The notes under the pieces: generated by a model
The model's database searches: none
Told to the model about the DNA's origin: nothing
Seen by the model: the letters and a program-made list of their open reading frames with translations, nothing else
Shown: positions 32,221 to 41,436 of the stretch, piece after piece
Layout: every line of letters starts with the position of its first letter
Numbering within the stretch: the first letter of the stretch is position 1
Assembly (NCBI RefSeq): GCF_026015625.1
Contig: NZ_JAPDVG010000001.1
Coordinates: forward strand, 3,028,501 to 3,092,500
Length of the DNA: 64,000 nt
DNA from: Segatella copri
GTDB taxonomy: Bacteria; Bacteroidota; Bacteroidia; Bacteroidales; Bacteroidaceae
Direction of reading: 5' to 3'
Program-made: the position numbers and the translations under genes

Positions 32221-32721
32221 CTACTTTAATAACGTTGGAGACGTTGTTGGAGTGCTTACCTGATCGATGCCTGTGCGTTGCATAGAATCAACCGAAGCAG
32301 AATCTCCCATGGCTACGGACACGCCCTTGCCACTCTTGATGTATCCTACGTTTTCAACAGAATCAATGTCATTGCTCTGGAAAGGTACCTGAGCAGCATT
32401 GCCCAATGTCAGGATGATAGCTACCACGGCAGCAGCCTTGAAGAGAGGCTTCAGGCGCTCTGTCAAAGAAATCACCTTTGCCTTGTTAGGCTTCTTGGTA
32501 TATTCATCTTCAATCATCGCCATCATCTTCTGGTCGAAGTCATCACCCAGCGCCTCTTGCTTAGCCTCGCCCATCTCGTAAGAGAAGAGCGCTTGGTATG
32601 GCTTCAGCTCGGCAGGCAACTCGTCCTGGCTGAAGAATGCACGGAGAATCTCCTCTTCTTCGAGAGAAGTCTCGCCCTTCCAGTAGCGATCCAAAAGTTG
32701 GTTGATGTACTTATAATCCAT
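32221..32721 (-). CDS. putative anti-sigma-like membrane protein
   Basis: A 166-residue protein in an operon with an ECF sigma factor. The N-terminal half is acidic and helical (LLDRYWKGETSLEEEEILRAFF), resembling the zinc-less anti-sigma-type N-terminus frequent in Bacteroidetes. One membrane segment follows (FKAAAVVAIILTLGNAA, about 93-110), then a short Ser/Asp/Thr-rich periplasmic tail. It overlaps the sigma gene by 11 bases. A role in holding the sigma factor is inferred from layout. There is no conserved anti-sigma motif I can name. Confidence 0.6.
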   Translation of the reverse strand: MDYKYINQLLDRYWKGETSLEEEEILRAFFSQDELPAELKPYQALFSYEMGEAKQEALGDDFDQKMMAMIEDEYTKKPNKAKVISLTERLKPLFKAAAVVAIILTLGNAAQVPFQSNDIDSVENVGYIKSGKGVSVAMGDSASVDSMQRTGIDQVSTPTTSPTLLK

Positions 32722-33226
32722 ATCTGTCGAATTGTTGAAATCTTTGTTTGACTGTTTGACGAGCCCTGAAGATGTTCACCTTTACTTGGTCTTCCGTGAT
32801 GCAGAGGATGTCTGCTATTTCCTTGTAGGACTTTCCTTCGATGTCTCGAAGCTGCAGACAGCTGCGCTGCTTTTCAGGCAACTCGTCGATAATATTCCTT
32901 ACGATGTCCAGTTTGTCTTTCTGAATCATCCTTTCTGAGGGGGTAGAAGTGTTTTCGTCTAACCTTTCTGTATTCTGCTCTTCCAGCGAATCATTCTGAT
33001 TTTCCATCTTCTTGATGCGGTCGAGCGAGAGGTTGCGAGCGATGGTGAGGCTGTATGCCTCGATGGAGTCAAGCTCCAGCCATCTGTCGCGGGCGTTCCA
33101 GACTTTAATCAGCGTATCCTGCACAACGTCTTCCGCTTCCTCCCGGTTGAGAGTAATGCGAAGGGCCAGCCTGAAGAGTTTGTTCTTCAGCGGCAAAACA
33201 TCGTTCTGGAAACTGATTTCTTTCAT
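32711..33226 (-). CDS. ECF-type RNA polymerase sigma factor
   Basis: A 171-residue group 4 sigma factor. Region 2 includes LFRLALRITLNREEAEDVVQDTLIKVW (about 17-44, -10 recognition and core binding). Region 4 includes LPEKQRSCLQLRDIEGKSYKEIADIL with the HTH and VNIFRARQTVKQRF (about 115-165). The linker between the regions is longer than average and acidic (NDSLEEQNTERLDENTSTPSE). It is paired with a downstream membrane protein likely to control it. The target promoters are unknown. Confidence 0.92.
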   Translation of the reverse strand: MKEISFQNDVLPLKNKLFRLALRITLNREEAEDVVQDTLIKVWNARDRWLELDSIEAYSLTIARNLSLDRIKKMENQNDSLEEQNTERLDENTSTPSERMIQKDKLDIVRNIIDELPEKQRSCLQLRDIEGKSYKEIADILCITEDQVKVNIFRARQTVKQRFQQFDRYGL

Positions 33227-33339
33227 CCCTCTATAATTAATGACGACTATGCTATAAGAAAGTTACAACCAATCTTAATTTATTTCTGTTTTTAACTCTT
33301 GTTAAGAAAAAAAGTGATGAATTCTTCACTCTTCGTTCT

Positions 33340-34110
33340 TCACTTAATCACCGTTCCGTGCTTTCCGTCGATGGCGGTAGCAAGGGTGATAATCACCTCT
33401 TTCACACCAGCATCGATGGCTGCAAGGGCATTCTCCAACTTGGGAATCATGCCGCCTGCTACGGTACCATCTGCTTTATATCTCTCAAAATCGGCATGGG
33501 TAATTACTGGAATCACGCTGTCGTCATCCTCAGGATTACTGAGCACGCCTTTCTTTTCAAAACTATATATCAATGTCACGTCGTAGTAAGGAGCCAGAGC
33601 CTTGGCTGTCTCGCTGGCTATGGTGTCGGCATTGGTGTTGAGGATATTGCCCTTGCCGTCATGGGTCAATGGGGCCATCACTGGAGTAATGCCTTCATTA
33701 ATAAGGGTCTGGAGCATCTTGCCGTTGGCACGCTCTACATCGCCCACGAATCCGAAGTCGATACCGTCCTTCAACGGACGCTTGTGACTGTGGATTACGT
33801 CCATATCAGCACCGGTCAGACCGAGAGCATTCACGCCGTTAGCCTGGAGCTTGGCAACCAGGTTCTTGTTGACCAGACCACCATAAACCATTGTTACCAC
33901 TTCCAGCATGTCTGCATCGGTGATACGGCGTCCGTTTACCATCTTGCTCTCTATGCCGAGGGCTGAGGCTACCTTAGTGGCACGGCGGCCACCGCCATGT
34001 ACCAATACTTTCTTGCCAGGAATGGCTGCGAAATCCTTCAAGAGCTGTGCCAGCTGCTCGCTGTCTTCAACGATGGCACCGCCTACCTTTACTACTGTTA
34101 CTTTTTCCAT
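33340..34110 (-). CDS. argB: acetylglutamate kinase
   Basis: A 256-residue enzyme that phosphorylates N-acetyl-L-glutamate in arginine biosynthesis. It begins MEKVTVVKVGGAIVEDSE with the KxGG ATP-binding motif, then VLVHGGGRRATKVA (substrate loop), LGLTGADMDVI, NTNADTIASETA and the C-terminal AGGMIPKLENALAAID with the active-site Lys. The start at 34110 is chosen because the extra upstream codons lie within an intergenic hairpin. It follows speA on the same strand, placing two arginine-metabolism genes together. Confidence 0.93.
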   Translation of the reverse strand: MEKVTVVKVGGAIVEDSEQLAQLLKDFAAIPGKKVLVHGGGRRATKVASALGIESKMVNGRRITDADMLEVVTMVYGGLVNKNLVAKLQANGVNALGLTGADMDVIHSHKRPLKDGIDFGFVGDVERANGKMLQTLINEGITPVMAPLTHDGKGNILNTNADTIASETAKALAPYYDVTLIYSFEKKGVLSNPEDDDSVIPVITHADFERYKADGTVAGGMIPKLENALAAIDAGVKEVIITLATAIDGKHGTVIK

Positions 34111-34132
34111 CTTTAAGTTTAGTTTATAGTTA

Positions 34133-34178
34133 ATAGTTAATAGTTTATAGGGCAATCTTGCTGTAAACTATTAACTAT
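34133..34178. repeat. 15-bp inverted repeat between speA and argB
   Basis: ATAGTTAATAGTTTA (34133-34147) is mirrored exactly by TAAACTATTAACTAT (34164-34178). There is no U-run, so it looks like an mRNA processing or stability element. Confidence 0.8.
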
Positions 34179-34191
34179 CAACTGTTAATTC

Positions 34192-36084
34192 TTACTGAAG
34201 ATATGTGTATCCGAAGAGACCATTTCTATAGGTGCCCAGGAATTCCTTGCCCTCATCGAGCGAAATCTTGCCTTCTTTCACACTCTTGGTTACCCACTGC
34301 TCCAACTGGCGGACGAGCTTCTTCGGATTGTACTGTACGTAATCCAATACCTCTTCTACGGTCTCGCCATCGAATATCTGGTCGATGCTATATTTGCCGT
34401 CCTTTACAGAGATGTGGGCAGCATTGGTGTCGCCGAAGAGATTGTGCATGTCGCCCAGAATCTCCTGGTAGGCACCAACGAGGAATACACCGAGATAATA
34501 TGGCTCGTTCTTCTTCAATGGATGAAGAGGAAGAACGTTTCCTATATGACCGTCGGTAACGAAGTTGGCAATCTTTCCGTCGCTGTCGCAGGTGATGTCT
34601 TGCAAGGTAGCGTTGCGGGTAGGACGCTCGTTCAGGCGCTGGATAGGCATGATAGGGAAGAGCTGGTCGATAGCCCAACTGTCTGGCAGGCTCTGGAACA
34701 GAGAGAAGTTGCAGAAATACTTGTCGGCAAGAATTTTATCCAATCCTCTGAGCTCCTCAGGTACATGCTTCATGTGCTTGGCAAGATTGTTGATCTCGTG
34801 GCACACGCTCCAGTACATAGCCTCAATCTCTGCACGGGTCTTCAGATCTACGATGCCGTGAGAGAAAAGCTGCAATGCCTCTTCGCGAATCTGCTCGGCA
34901 TCATGCCAGTCTTCCAGCATGTTGCGAGGATTCAGGTTGTCCCATATTTCATAAAGATCCTTCACCAGCTGGTGGTCAGTCTCCTTCGCCTCAAACTCCT
35001 CTGGCATTTCTGGCAGGGAAGCTGTCTCCAAGACATCGATAACCAAGACTGAGTGATGGGCAGAGAGCGAACGGCCGCTCTCGGTGATGAGGTTAGGGTG
35101 CTCGATATTGTTCTTATTGGCTGCATCTACGAATGTATAGACACAGTCGTTCACATACTCCTGGATAGAGTAGTTTACGGAACTCTCGCTGCTTGAAGAG
35201 CGGGTGCCGTCGTAATCTACACCGAGTCCGCCACCGCAATCTACGAAATCTACATTGTAGCCCATCTTGTGGAGGCTAATATAGAATTGGGCTGCCTCAC
35301 GGAGAGCAGTCTGAATGCGGCGAATCTTGGTAATCTGACTTCCGATATGGAAGTGGATAAGGCGCAGATAGTCGTGGAACCCCATCTCGTCTATCTTCTT
35401 GAGGGCTGTGAGCAGTTCTGCGCTGGTCAAGCCGAACTTAGATGCATCGCCGCCGCTTTCAGCCCATTTGCCTGAGCCTGAAGAAGCCAGTTTGATGCGG
35501 ATACCGATGTTTGGCTTTACGTTGAGTTTTTTGGCTACCTTTTCGATGATATCCAGCTCATTGAGCTTTTCTACTACGATAAAGATGCGCTTGCCCATCT
35601 TCTGAGCCAGCAAGGCAAGTTCGATGTAGCTCTCGTCCTTGTAGCCGTTACAGATGATGAGCGAGTCGCTCTGTGCCTGTACGGCGATGACGGCGTGGAG
35701 TTCAGGCTTAGAGCCAGCCTCCAGTCCGAGGTTGAACTTCTTGCCGTGAGAGATAATCTCCTCAACGACCGGCTGCATCTGGTTCACCTTAATAGGATAG
35801 ATGACAAAGTTTTCTCCCTTGTATCCATACTCTTCCTTTGCCTTTTGAAAACAGCTGGCTGTTTTCTCGATGCGGTTGTCGAGGATGTCTGGGAAACGGA
35901 GCAGTACGGGAGCGTTGATGTCGCGTAATGCCAACTCGTCCATGATGTCGCGCAGGTCTATCTGCGTGTTGTCCTTGCATGGAGTTACATAGACATCACC
36001 CTTGCCGTTGATGCCAAAGTAAGAAGTACCCCAACCACAGATGTTGTAGAGCTCCTTCGAGTCTTCAATAGTCCATTTCTTCAT
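34192..36084 (-). CDS. speA: biosynthetic arginine decarboxylase
   Basis: A 630-residue PLP enzyme converting arginine to agmatine, the first step of one polyamine route. The PLP lysine lies in VIYPIKVNQ (Lys99). Downstream are the barrel motifs IRIKLASSGSGKWAESGGDASKFGL and FHIGSQI, then the GGGLGVDYDG loop. The C-terminal region has a Cys in YWSVCHEINN and the typical DSWAIDQLFPIMPI and GAYQEILGD motifs. Length and order fit SpeA of Bacteroidetes. It is followed by argB and preceded by aroK. Confidence 0.95.
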   Translation of the reverse strand: MKKWTIEDSKELYNICGWGTSYFGINGKGDVYVTPCKDNTQIDLRDIMDELALRDINAPVLLRFPDILDNRIEKTASCFQKAKEEYGYKGENFVIYPIKVNQMQPVVEEIISHGKKFNLGLEAGSKPELHAVIAVQAQSDSLIICNGYKDESYIELALLAQKMGKRIFIVVEKLNELDIIEKVAKKLNVKPNIGIRIKLASSGSGKWAESGGDASKFGLTSAELLTALKKIDEMGFHDYLRLIHFHIGSQITKIRRIQTALREAAQFYISLHKMGYNVDFVDCGGGLGVDYDGTRSSSSESSVNYSIQEYVNDCVYTFVDAANKNNIEHPNLITESGRSLSAHHSVLVIDVLETASLPEMPEEFEAKETDHQLVKDLYEIWDNLNPRNMLEDWHDAEQIREEALQLFSHGIVDLKTRAEIEAMYWSVCHEINNLAKHMKHVPEELRGLDKILADKYFCNFSLFQSLPDSWAIDQLFPIMPIQRLNERPTRNATLQDITCDSDGKIANFVTDGHIGNVLPLHPLKKNEPYYLGVFLVGAYQEILGDMHNLFGDTNAAHISVKDGKYSIDQIFDGETVEEVLDYVQYNPKKLVRQLEQWVTKSVKEGKISLDEGKEFLGTYRNGLFGYTYLQ

Positions 36085-36154
36085 TTTCTAATCTTGCTTG
36101 CTGGAAATCAGTTTTGTTTGTTACCTTTATTATATATTACTTTATTAGATACGG

Positions 36155-36682
36155 CTATATGTTCAGCAGGTCTCTGATCTGCTGAACAATAGCGTTGATT
36201 TTATCATAATTGTCCATCACGTTGATATCGATGATGTGTTTTGCCTTCTCGTAGTAAGGCTCTCGAAGTTTCAGCTGCTCATGGATAAACTCGTCTACCT
36301 CTTCCGGTGTTTTGTTGAGCAGCAGAGGGCGTACGCCTTTGCCCATCTTCAGATGAGCGTGAAGGGTTTCTGGAGATGCCTTCAGGTAAAACGTTTCGCC
36401 AAGTTGGTTCATGTAGTCCATATTGTCGAAGAAACATGGTGTTCCTCCTCCGCAACTTACCACTACATTTTCAAACTCTGCCACTTCGTGTAGCATATTG
36501 TGCTCTATCTTGCGAAATCCCTCTTCTCCAACTTCGTCGAAGATCTGTTTAACGGTCTTGCGCATTCGGCTCTCGATATACCAGTCGAGATCGTAGAACA
36601 TAACGCCAAGGTCTTTGGCGAGGGCTTTGCCGACCGTTGTCTTGCCGGCGCCCATGTATCCTATGATGATGATTGACTTCAT
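36155..36682 (-). CDS. aroK: shikimate kinase
   Basis: A 175-residue kinase of the chorismate pathway that phosphorylates shikimate. The Walker A motif is GYMGAGKTT (8-16), followed by DLDWYIESRM with the shikimate-binding Asp and Arg, the FRKIEHNML segment, VVSCGGGTP (Gly-rich shikimate site) and a lid with RPLL. The length is standard. It lies 31 bases after topA on the same strand, with speA downstream. Confidence 0.95.
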   Translation of the reverse strand: MKSIIIIGYMGAGKTTVGKALAKDLGVMFYDLDWYIESRMRKTVKQIFDEVGEEGFRKIEHNMLHEVAEFENVVVSCGGGTPCFFDNMDYMNQLGETFYLKASPETLHAHLKMGKGVRPLLLNKTPEEVDEFIHEQLKLREPYYEKAKHIIDINVMDNYDKINAIVQQIRDLLNI

Positions 36683-36713
36683 TTTCTTCTGTTTCTATGT
36701 CAATGAGGCATGT

Positions 36714-39044
36714 TTATGATTTCTTTCTGCCTCTAGCCTTTGGTTCTGGAGCAGCTTTGATAATTTCCATACACTCCTCGTATGTAAGCTCCTCTGCACT
36801 CTCATGTTTTGCCTTTGGAATGCGGTAATTCTTGCCGTCGTAAGCAATGTATGGACCATACTTGCCATTGAGAATTTCCATCTTATCGTCCTCATCGAAA
36901 ACTTTGAGATGGCGCTTCTCTTCGGCTTCGCGCTTTTCCTTGATCAGTTCGATGGCTCTATCCAGTGTGATGGTCAGCGGATCATCCTCCTTTGGAATAG
37001 AAACATACTTGCGGTTATGGAGGATGTAAGGGCCGTATCGGCCAGAGCCAACTGTTACAGTAATGCCTTCATAATCACCGAGTTCTCTTGGTAGCTTGAA
37101 GAGTTCCAAAGCCTCTTCCAGGGTGATGGTTTCGATGCTCTTGTCTGATGGCAATTGGGCAAACTGAGGCTTGTCTTTGTCTTCTGCAGAACCAATCTGT
37201 ACCACTGGTCCAAAACGGCCAATCTTGACGAATACTGGCTTTCCGGTCTTTGGATCATTTCCGAGATTGCGCTCGCCGGCTTTGTGCTGGTTGCGGGCTT
37301 CCAGGACTTCCTTCACTTCAGGCTCAAAGCCCTTGTCGAAATCCTTCATCCAGTTGGTCCATTCGGTCTTTCCTTCTGCAATATCATCAAACTTCTTCTC
37401 TACGTCTGCTGTAAAGTTGTAGTTCATGATGTTCGGGAAGTTCTCCATCAGGAAATCGTTTACTACGATGCCGATATCAGTAGGCAGAAGCTTGCCCTTT
37501 TCAGAGCCTGCCATCTCTTTCTTCAACTTCTGGGTTATCTTGATGCCCTTCAGAGAATCTATGGTAAATGTGCGCTCTTCACCCGTCTTGTCACCCTTTA
37601 CTACGTATTGACGCTGCTGGATGGTACTGATAGTTGGAGCATAGGTAGATGGACGGCCGATGCCGAGATCTTCCAGTTTCTTCACCAGACTGGCCTCTGT
37701 GTATCTTGCAGGAGCCAGAGAATACTTCTCTGTAGCAAGGATTTCTCTGCGCTGCAACTCATCGCCTTCTTTCAGGGCTGGAAGAATGTGGGAAGAATCC
37801 TCAGCATGCTCTTCATCGTCGGTTGACTCGAGATAAACCTTGAGGAAGCCATCGAATGAAACAACCTCGCCGGTAGCAACAAACTTTTCGCTTGTGTTGC
37901 CGATATTGATGTTGATAGTTGTCTTTTCGAGTTGTGCGTCAGCCATCTGAGATGCGATGGTACGCTTCCAGATGAGTTCGTAAAGGCGCTTCTCCTGAGC
38001 GGTTCCTTCGATGGTTGGTTCATTCATATATGTAGGACGGATAGCCTCGTGCGCTTCCTGTGCACCCTTTGAACTGGTGTGGTAGGCACGAGTCTGGCTG
38101 TATTCCTTGCCATATTCTCTGATAATCTCATCTTTGCTGGCGTTGGAACAGAGCGTAGAGAGGTTTACGCTATCGGTTCGCATGTAAGTGATGCGTCCGC
38201 TTTCGTAAAGTTTCTGGGCTATCATCATGGTCTGTACAACGGTGAAACCAAGCTTGCGTGCTGCCTCCTGTTGCAGAGTAGAAGTAGTGAAAGGTGGTGC
38301 AGGAGAACGCTTTAAAGGCTTTTTGGTTACAGATTCAACCATAAACTTAGCATCTTTACACTTCTCAAGGAAAGCTTCAACCTCTTCGTGGGTATTGAAA
38401 CGCTGGTCCAGTTCTGCCTTTACCTCTGTTGCATTGCCGCTGTCGCTGATCAGGGCGAAAATAGCGGTAACGCGATAGTATGGAACACTCTGGAACTTCT
38501 GGATTTCACGCTCACGTTCTACTATCAGACGGACAGCAACACTCTGTACACGACCTGCAGAAAGGGCTGGCTTAACCTTTCTCCACAAGATAGGAGAAAG
38601 CTTGAAACCTACCAGTCGGTCGAGTACACGACGTGCCTGCTGGGCATTCACCAGGTTCATGTCCAGATGGCGTGGGTTCTTGATTGCGTCAAGAATAGCC
38701 TGTTTGGTAATCTCGTGGAAGACAATACGGTTTGTCTTCTCCTCATCCAATCCCAGTACTTCGCAAAGGTGCCAGCTGATGGCTTCTCCCTCGCGGTCCT
38801 CATCGGATGCTAACCAGATTTTCTTGGCTTTCTTCGCATTCGTTTTCAATTCTGTAACGAGTTTTTTCTTTTCCTCTGGAATCTCATAATCAGGTTCCAT
38901 GGTTTTCTCGTTTATACTAAGTTCCTTCTTCTTCAGGTCACGGATATGACCGTAAGAAGACATAACCTTATAGTCCTTACCTAAAAACTCTTCGATCTTT
39001 TTAGCCTTCGCAGGGCTCTCGACGATTACTAAATTCTCTTGCAT
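36714..39044 (-). CDS. topA: DNA topoisomerase I
   Basis: A 776-residue type IA topoisomerase that relaxes negative supercoils. The Toprim domain starts at MQENLVIVESPAKAKKIEEFLG and has DEDREGEAISWH. The active-site Tyr is in SGRITYMRTDSVNLS. The C-terminus has three GRFGP/GRYGP/GKYGP repeats and ends in a short basic tail; the zinc-finger Cys clusters of E. coli TopA are absent. The start at 39044 is chosen over the in-frame ATG at 39074 by family likeness and by the promoter at 39072. Confidence 0.95.
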   Translation of the reverse strand: MQENLVIVESPAKAKKIEEFLGKDYKVMSSYGHIRDLKKKELSINEKTMEPDYEIPEEKKKLVTELKTNAKKAKKIWLASDEDREGEAISWHLCEVLGLDEEKTNRIVFHEITKQAILDAIKNPRHLDMNLVNAQQARRVLDRLVGFKLSPILWRKVKPALSAGRVQSVAVRLIVEREREIQKFQSVPYYRVTAIFALISDSGNATEVKAELDQRFNTHEEVEAFLEKCKDAKFMVESVTKKPLKRSPAPPFTTSTLQQEAARKLGFTVVQTMMIAQKLYESGRITYMRTDSVNLSTLCSNASKDEIIREYGKEYSQTRAYHTSSKGAQEAHEAIRPTYMNEPTIEGTAQEKRLYELIWKRTIASQMADAQLEKTTININIGNTSEKFVATGEVVSFDGFLKVYLESTDDEEHAEDSSHILPALKEGDELQRREILATEKYSLAPARYTEASLVKKLEDLGIGRPSTYAPTISTIQQRQYVVKGDKTGEERTFTIDSLKGIKITQKLKKEMAGSEKGKLLPTDIGIVVNDFLMENFPNIMNYNFTADVEKKFDDIAEGKTEWTNWMKDFDKGFEPEVKEVLEARNQHKAGERNLGNDPKTGKPVFVKIGRFGPVVQIGSAEDKDKPQFAQLPSDKSIETITLEEALELFKLPRELGDYEGITVTVGSGRYGPYILHNRKYVSIPKEDDPLTITLDRAIELIKEKREAEEKRHLKVFDEDDKMEILNGKYGPYIAYDGKNYRIPKAKHESAEELTYEECMEIIKAAPEPKARGRKKS

Positions 39045-39071
39045 AAGCTTATACACAATTTTTTCGGTTGG

Positions 39072-39079
39072 CAAAAGTA
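39072..39079 (-). promoter_or_regulatory. -7 promoter of topA, TACTTTTG
   Basis: A perfect TAnnTTTG box on the minus strand, 27 bases before the ATG at 39044. An AATAAGGTA motif lies 17 bases further upstream. Confidence 0.65.
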
Positions 39080-39168
39080 AGTAAACTTTTTGCTTATACC
39101 TTATTATATGGTGTTTTTTTTGGTTTTTTTAATGTTTGGGAGCCATATTTGGCTGTATTGAACCCTTT

Positions 39169-39696
39169 TTACCCCAATTTTGTTTCCAAATAACGATGGA
39201 GCCCCTTGCGTATGGAATCGAATGCAAACTCATCAGGATTGAGTCTGCTCAATGGTATCCAGAATGATTCTTCAGCATCGTCCATTGCTTCTATATGAGT
39301 GTCGTCTTTCACCTTCACTTCATAGAACATATCGAGGGTATGAACCATGAAACCTGAGTAAAGGTAGAGATTTGGGTAGCTGAACTGATACTTAACGTCA
39401 GTTGCATCCAGTCCGGTTTCCTCTTTTACCTCTCTTGCTATACCTTCTTCACCTGTTTCATCCATGTCGACGAAACCGCCTGGCAAATCGAGTGCTCCCT
39501 TGGCTGGGTCTTTCTTGCGCCTTACTGCCAGGAGCTCTTCCTTACTGTTGAGTATGAGAGCTACCGTAGCACTGCTTGGATTGAGGTAATAAGAGAATCC
39601 GCAGTCCTTACACTTCTTGCTCTTGATGTTGTTGATTTCGAAATGATTAGAGCCGCAAACCGGGCAAAACTGAAACTTATCTAATACGTGACTCAT
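39169..39696 (-). CDS. NUDIX hydrolase with zinc ribbon
   Basis: A 175-residue protein. The N-terminal zinc ribbon has Cys11, Cys14, Cys29 and Cys32 (CPVCG and CKDCG). The Nudix box follows with G-x5-E-x7-REVKEETGL (GGFVDMDE then AREVKEETGL). This architecture is found in NADH pyrophosphatase-type and related Nudix enzymes, which split nucleotide diphosphates linked to another moiety. The substrate is not determined by the sequence. The start at 39696 (MSHVLDKFQF) matches the family better than the ATG at 39735. Confidence 0.88.
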   Translation of the reverse strand: MSHVLDKFQFCPVCGSNHFEINNIKSKKCKDCGFSYYLNPSSATVALILNSKEELLAVRRKKDPAKGALDLPGGFVDMDETGEEGIAREVKEETGLDATDVKYQFSYPNLYLYSGFMVHTLDMFYEVKVKDDTHIEAMDDAEESFWIPLSRLNPDEFAFDSIRKGLHRYLETKLG

Positions 39697-39749
39697 ATTA
39701 TGATTAATGTATAATGGAAAAGAATTTATCATCATGTTATAATCGAAAA

Positions 39750-39788
39750 GCGGCCGGTCTTTGACTGCTGAACAAAGATCGGCCGCTG
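39750..39788 (-). terminator. terminator of the sialate esterase gene
   Basis: AGCGGCCG-g-TCTTTG pairs with CAAAGA-t-CGGCCGCT. On the minus strand it is followed by TTTTCG. It starts 12 bases after the stop at 39801. Confidence 0.82.
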
Positions 39789-39800
39789 GTTATCTGATAT

Positions 39801-41255
39801 TTACCAATTATCTGTACGGAATGGGAAGAGAGGCAGGTTGCCTGCATTTGCCATATTGCCGAGCTGGAAGTTGCGGAAACAGTAGCGAAGGGCTACTGGT
39901 TTCTTTACCTCAGGACTGGTTACGATGACGCACTCATTCCAAGGATCGTTGCCTTCCTGCCAGAAGTGCTTGGCTGTAGCCTTATGGAATACCTTATCTT
40001 CGCCTGCAACTTCGAAACCTTCGATACCTTCAAAGCGGTTGTAGGCTCCGTAGGTGTTGTCGAAATGCACCTTTACTGTATCACCTACAATCTTCATCTC
40101 CTTGAAGGTCATGCTCTCGCTGAAGAGTCCCTTCATGCCATAGGTCTTGCTGAGTGCCTGGAGTGCAAGACGTTCGCCTACAGGCTGTTTCTGACATGGA
40201 TGAATCTGCTCAACCTCGTATGGGTAAACCAGGTCTTCGGTACAGACGATGCCGCTGTTTGGAATCACCTTGGCTGCATTGAACTGCTGTTCACGGAGCT
40301 TAGGTCCCCAATCGCCATTTACGTCGCCATTATGATAAGGTGCAATCTGTACGAAATAGAATGGCAGTTCGCCCTGCTTGAAGTCTCTGCGCCACTGGGC
40401 AACGAGGTCGGCAAGACGTTTGGTATACTGGCCGTCCGGGTCGCCCACGTTAGAACATCCCTGATAGAAGAGAATACCCTTTACGCTATAGTTGAGGATA
40501 GGGTGGAAAGTTCCGTTACCCCAGAGAAGAGGGTAGAGGAAATCCCACTTAAACTTAGGGTTCTTGGTCATCTTTACAGAGTCGAGATCTTCCTTGGTGT
40601 TCTTCTTCAGGTAGTCGCGGTCGAGCCAGCTTTCTACACGGCTTCCACCCTTGTTTGCCATGACCAGACCTACCGGAATATCAAGAGTCTTGTTTATAAC
40701 CTGTGCAAAGAAGTATCCTGTAGCAGATGCATCGCCTACGGTTTCCGGGTTAACTTCCTTCCATTCGCAGTTGGCATCGTCTAACGGCTTACTGCTCATT
40801 ACGCTAGGAATCTTTACGTAATGTACGCCTTTGTACTGGTTTGCTTCGAGCACCGCCTTGTTGTAACCTTCTACAGGGCAGTTGCCGAATCCTTTTACAG
40901 GCATCTCCATGTTGCTCTGACCTGCACAAACCCATACTTCTCCTGCCAGCACATTGTTGAGAGTGGTCTTTTCGCCATCATCGAAAGTGATGGAGAGTGG
41001 GGTGTAGCTCGCCTTCGGGGTTTGTACTTTGATAGCCCATTTGCCATCCTTTCCGGTCTTGGCAGAATATTTCTGCCCAGACCATGAGGTGGTTACCTCT
41101 ACGATGGTTCCTGGTTTGTCCCATCCCCAGAGGCTAGCCTCTGTGTTTTGCTGTAAAATCATGTTGTCACCCAAGATGTGTGGCAACTTTACTTTAGCCT
41201 GCGCTCCTGTTGTGATAAGTGCCAAGGCTGCCATTGCTAAAAATTTCTTATTCAT
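39801..41255 (-). CDS. sialate O-acetylesterase (SASA family)
   Basis: A 484-residue exported esterase. A signal peptide (MNKKFLAMAALALITTGAQA) is followed by a beta-rich domain (about 22-100), then the SGNH-like catalytic domain with VCAGQSNMEMP (Ser114 nucleophile), NKGGSRVESW and a late His in EQIHPCQKQP. Family members remove O-acetyl groups from sialic acids or plant polysaccharides such as xylan or rhamnogalacturonan. The exact substrate is open. It is a single-gene unit with its own terminator. It fits a host-glycan or pectin user, like the GH28 gene further on. Confidence 0.88.
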   Translation of the reverse strand: MNKKFLAMAALALITTGAQAKVKLPHILGDNMILQQNTEASLWGWDKPGTIVEVTTSWSGQKYSAKTGKDGKWAIKVQTPKASYTPLSITFDDGEKTTLNNVLAGEVWVCAGQSNMEMPVKGFGNCPVEGYNKAVLEANQYKGVHYVKIPSVMSSKPLDDANCEWKEVNPETVGDASATGYFFAQVINKTLDIPVGLVMANKGGSRVESWLDRDYLKKNTKEDLDSVKMTKNPKFKWDFLYPLLWGNGTFHPILNYSVKGILFYQGCSNVGDPDGQYTKRLADLVAQWRRDFKQGELPFYFVQIAPYHNGDVNGDWGPKLREQQFNAAKVIPNSGIVCTEDLVYPYEVEQIHPCQKQPVGERLALQALSKTYGMKGLFSESMTFKEMKIVGDTVKVHFDNTYGAYNRFEGIEGFEVAGEDKVFHKATAKHFWQEGNDPWNECVIVTSPEVKKPVALRYCFRNFQLGNMANAGNLPLFPFRTDNW

Positions 41256-41436
41256 TTTTTAGGGTTTAAAAGTTTATCGTTTTTTGTTCTTAAGTTCCTT
41301 GTATGGTTTGTATTCTGATATTGCCATCTATGTTATCATGAAAGCAGATACAGAACTGACGTTAAAGAATAAGAGTTAGAAGCTGGAAGATGAAAAACCG
41401 AAACTGTTCTCTTCAAACTTCTAACTCCTGGTTATC

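Noticed and set aside
32221..32721. Metabolic enzyme annotation for the sigma factor partner
   Set aside because: Sequences of this type are sometimes given enzyme names, but this one has one membrane segment, no catalytic motif and sits in a sigma factor operon.
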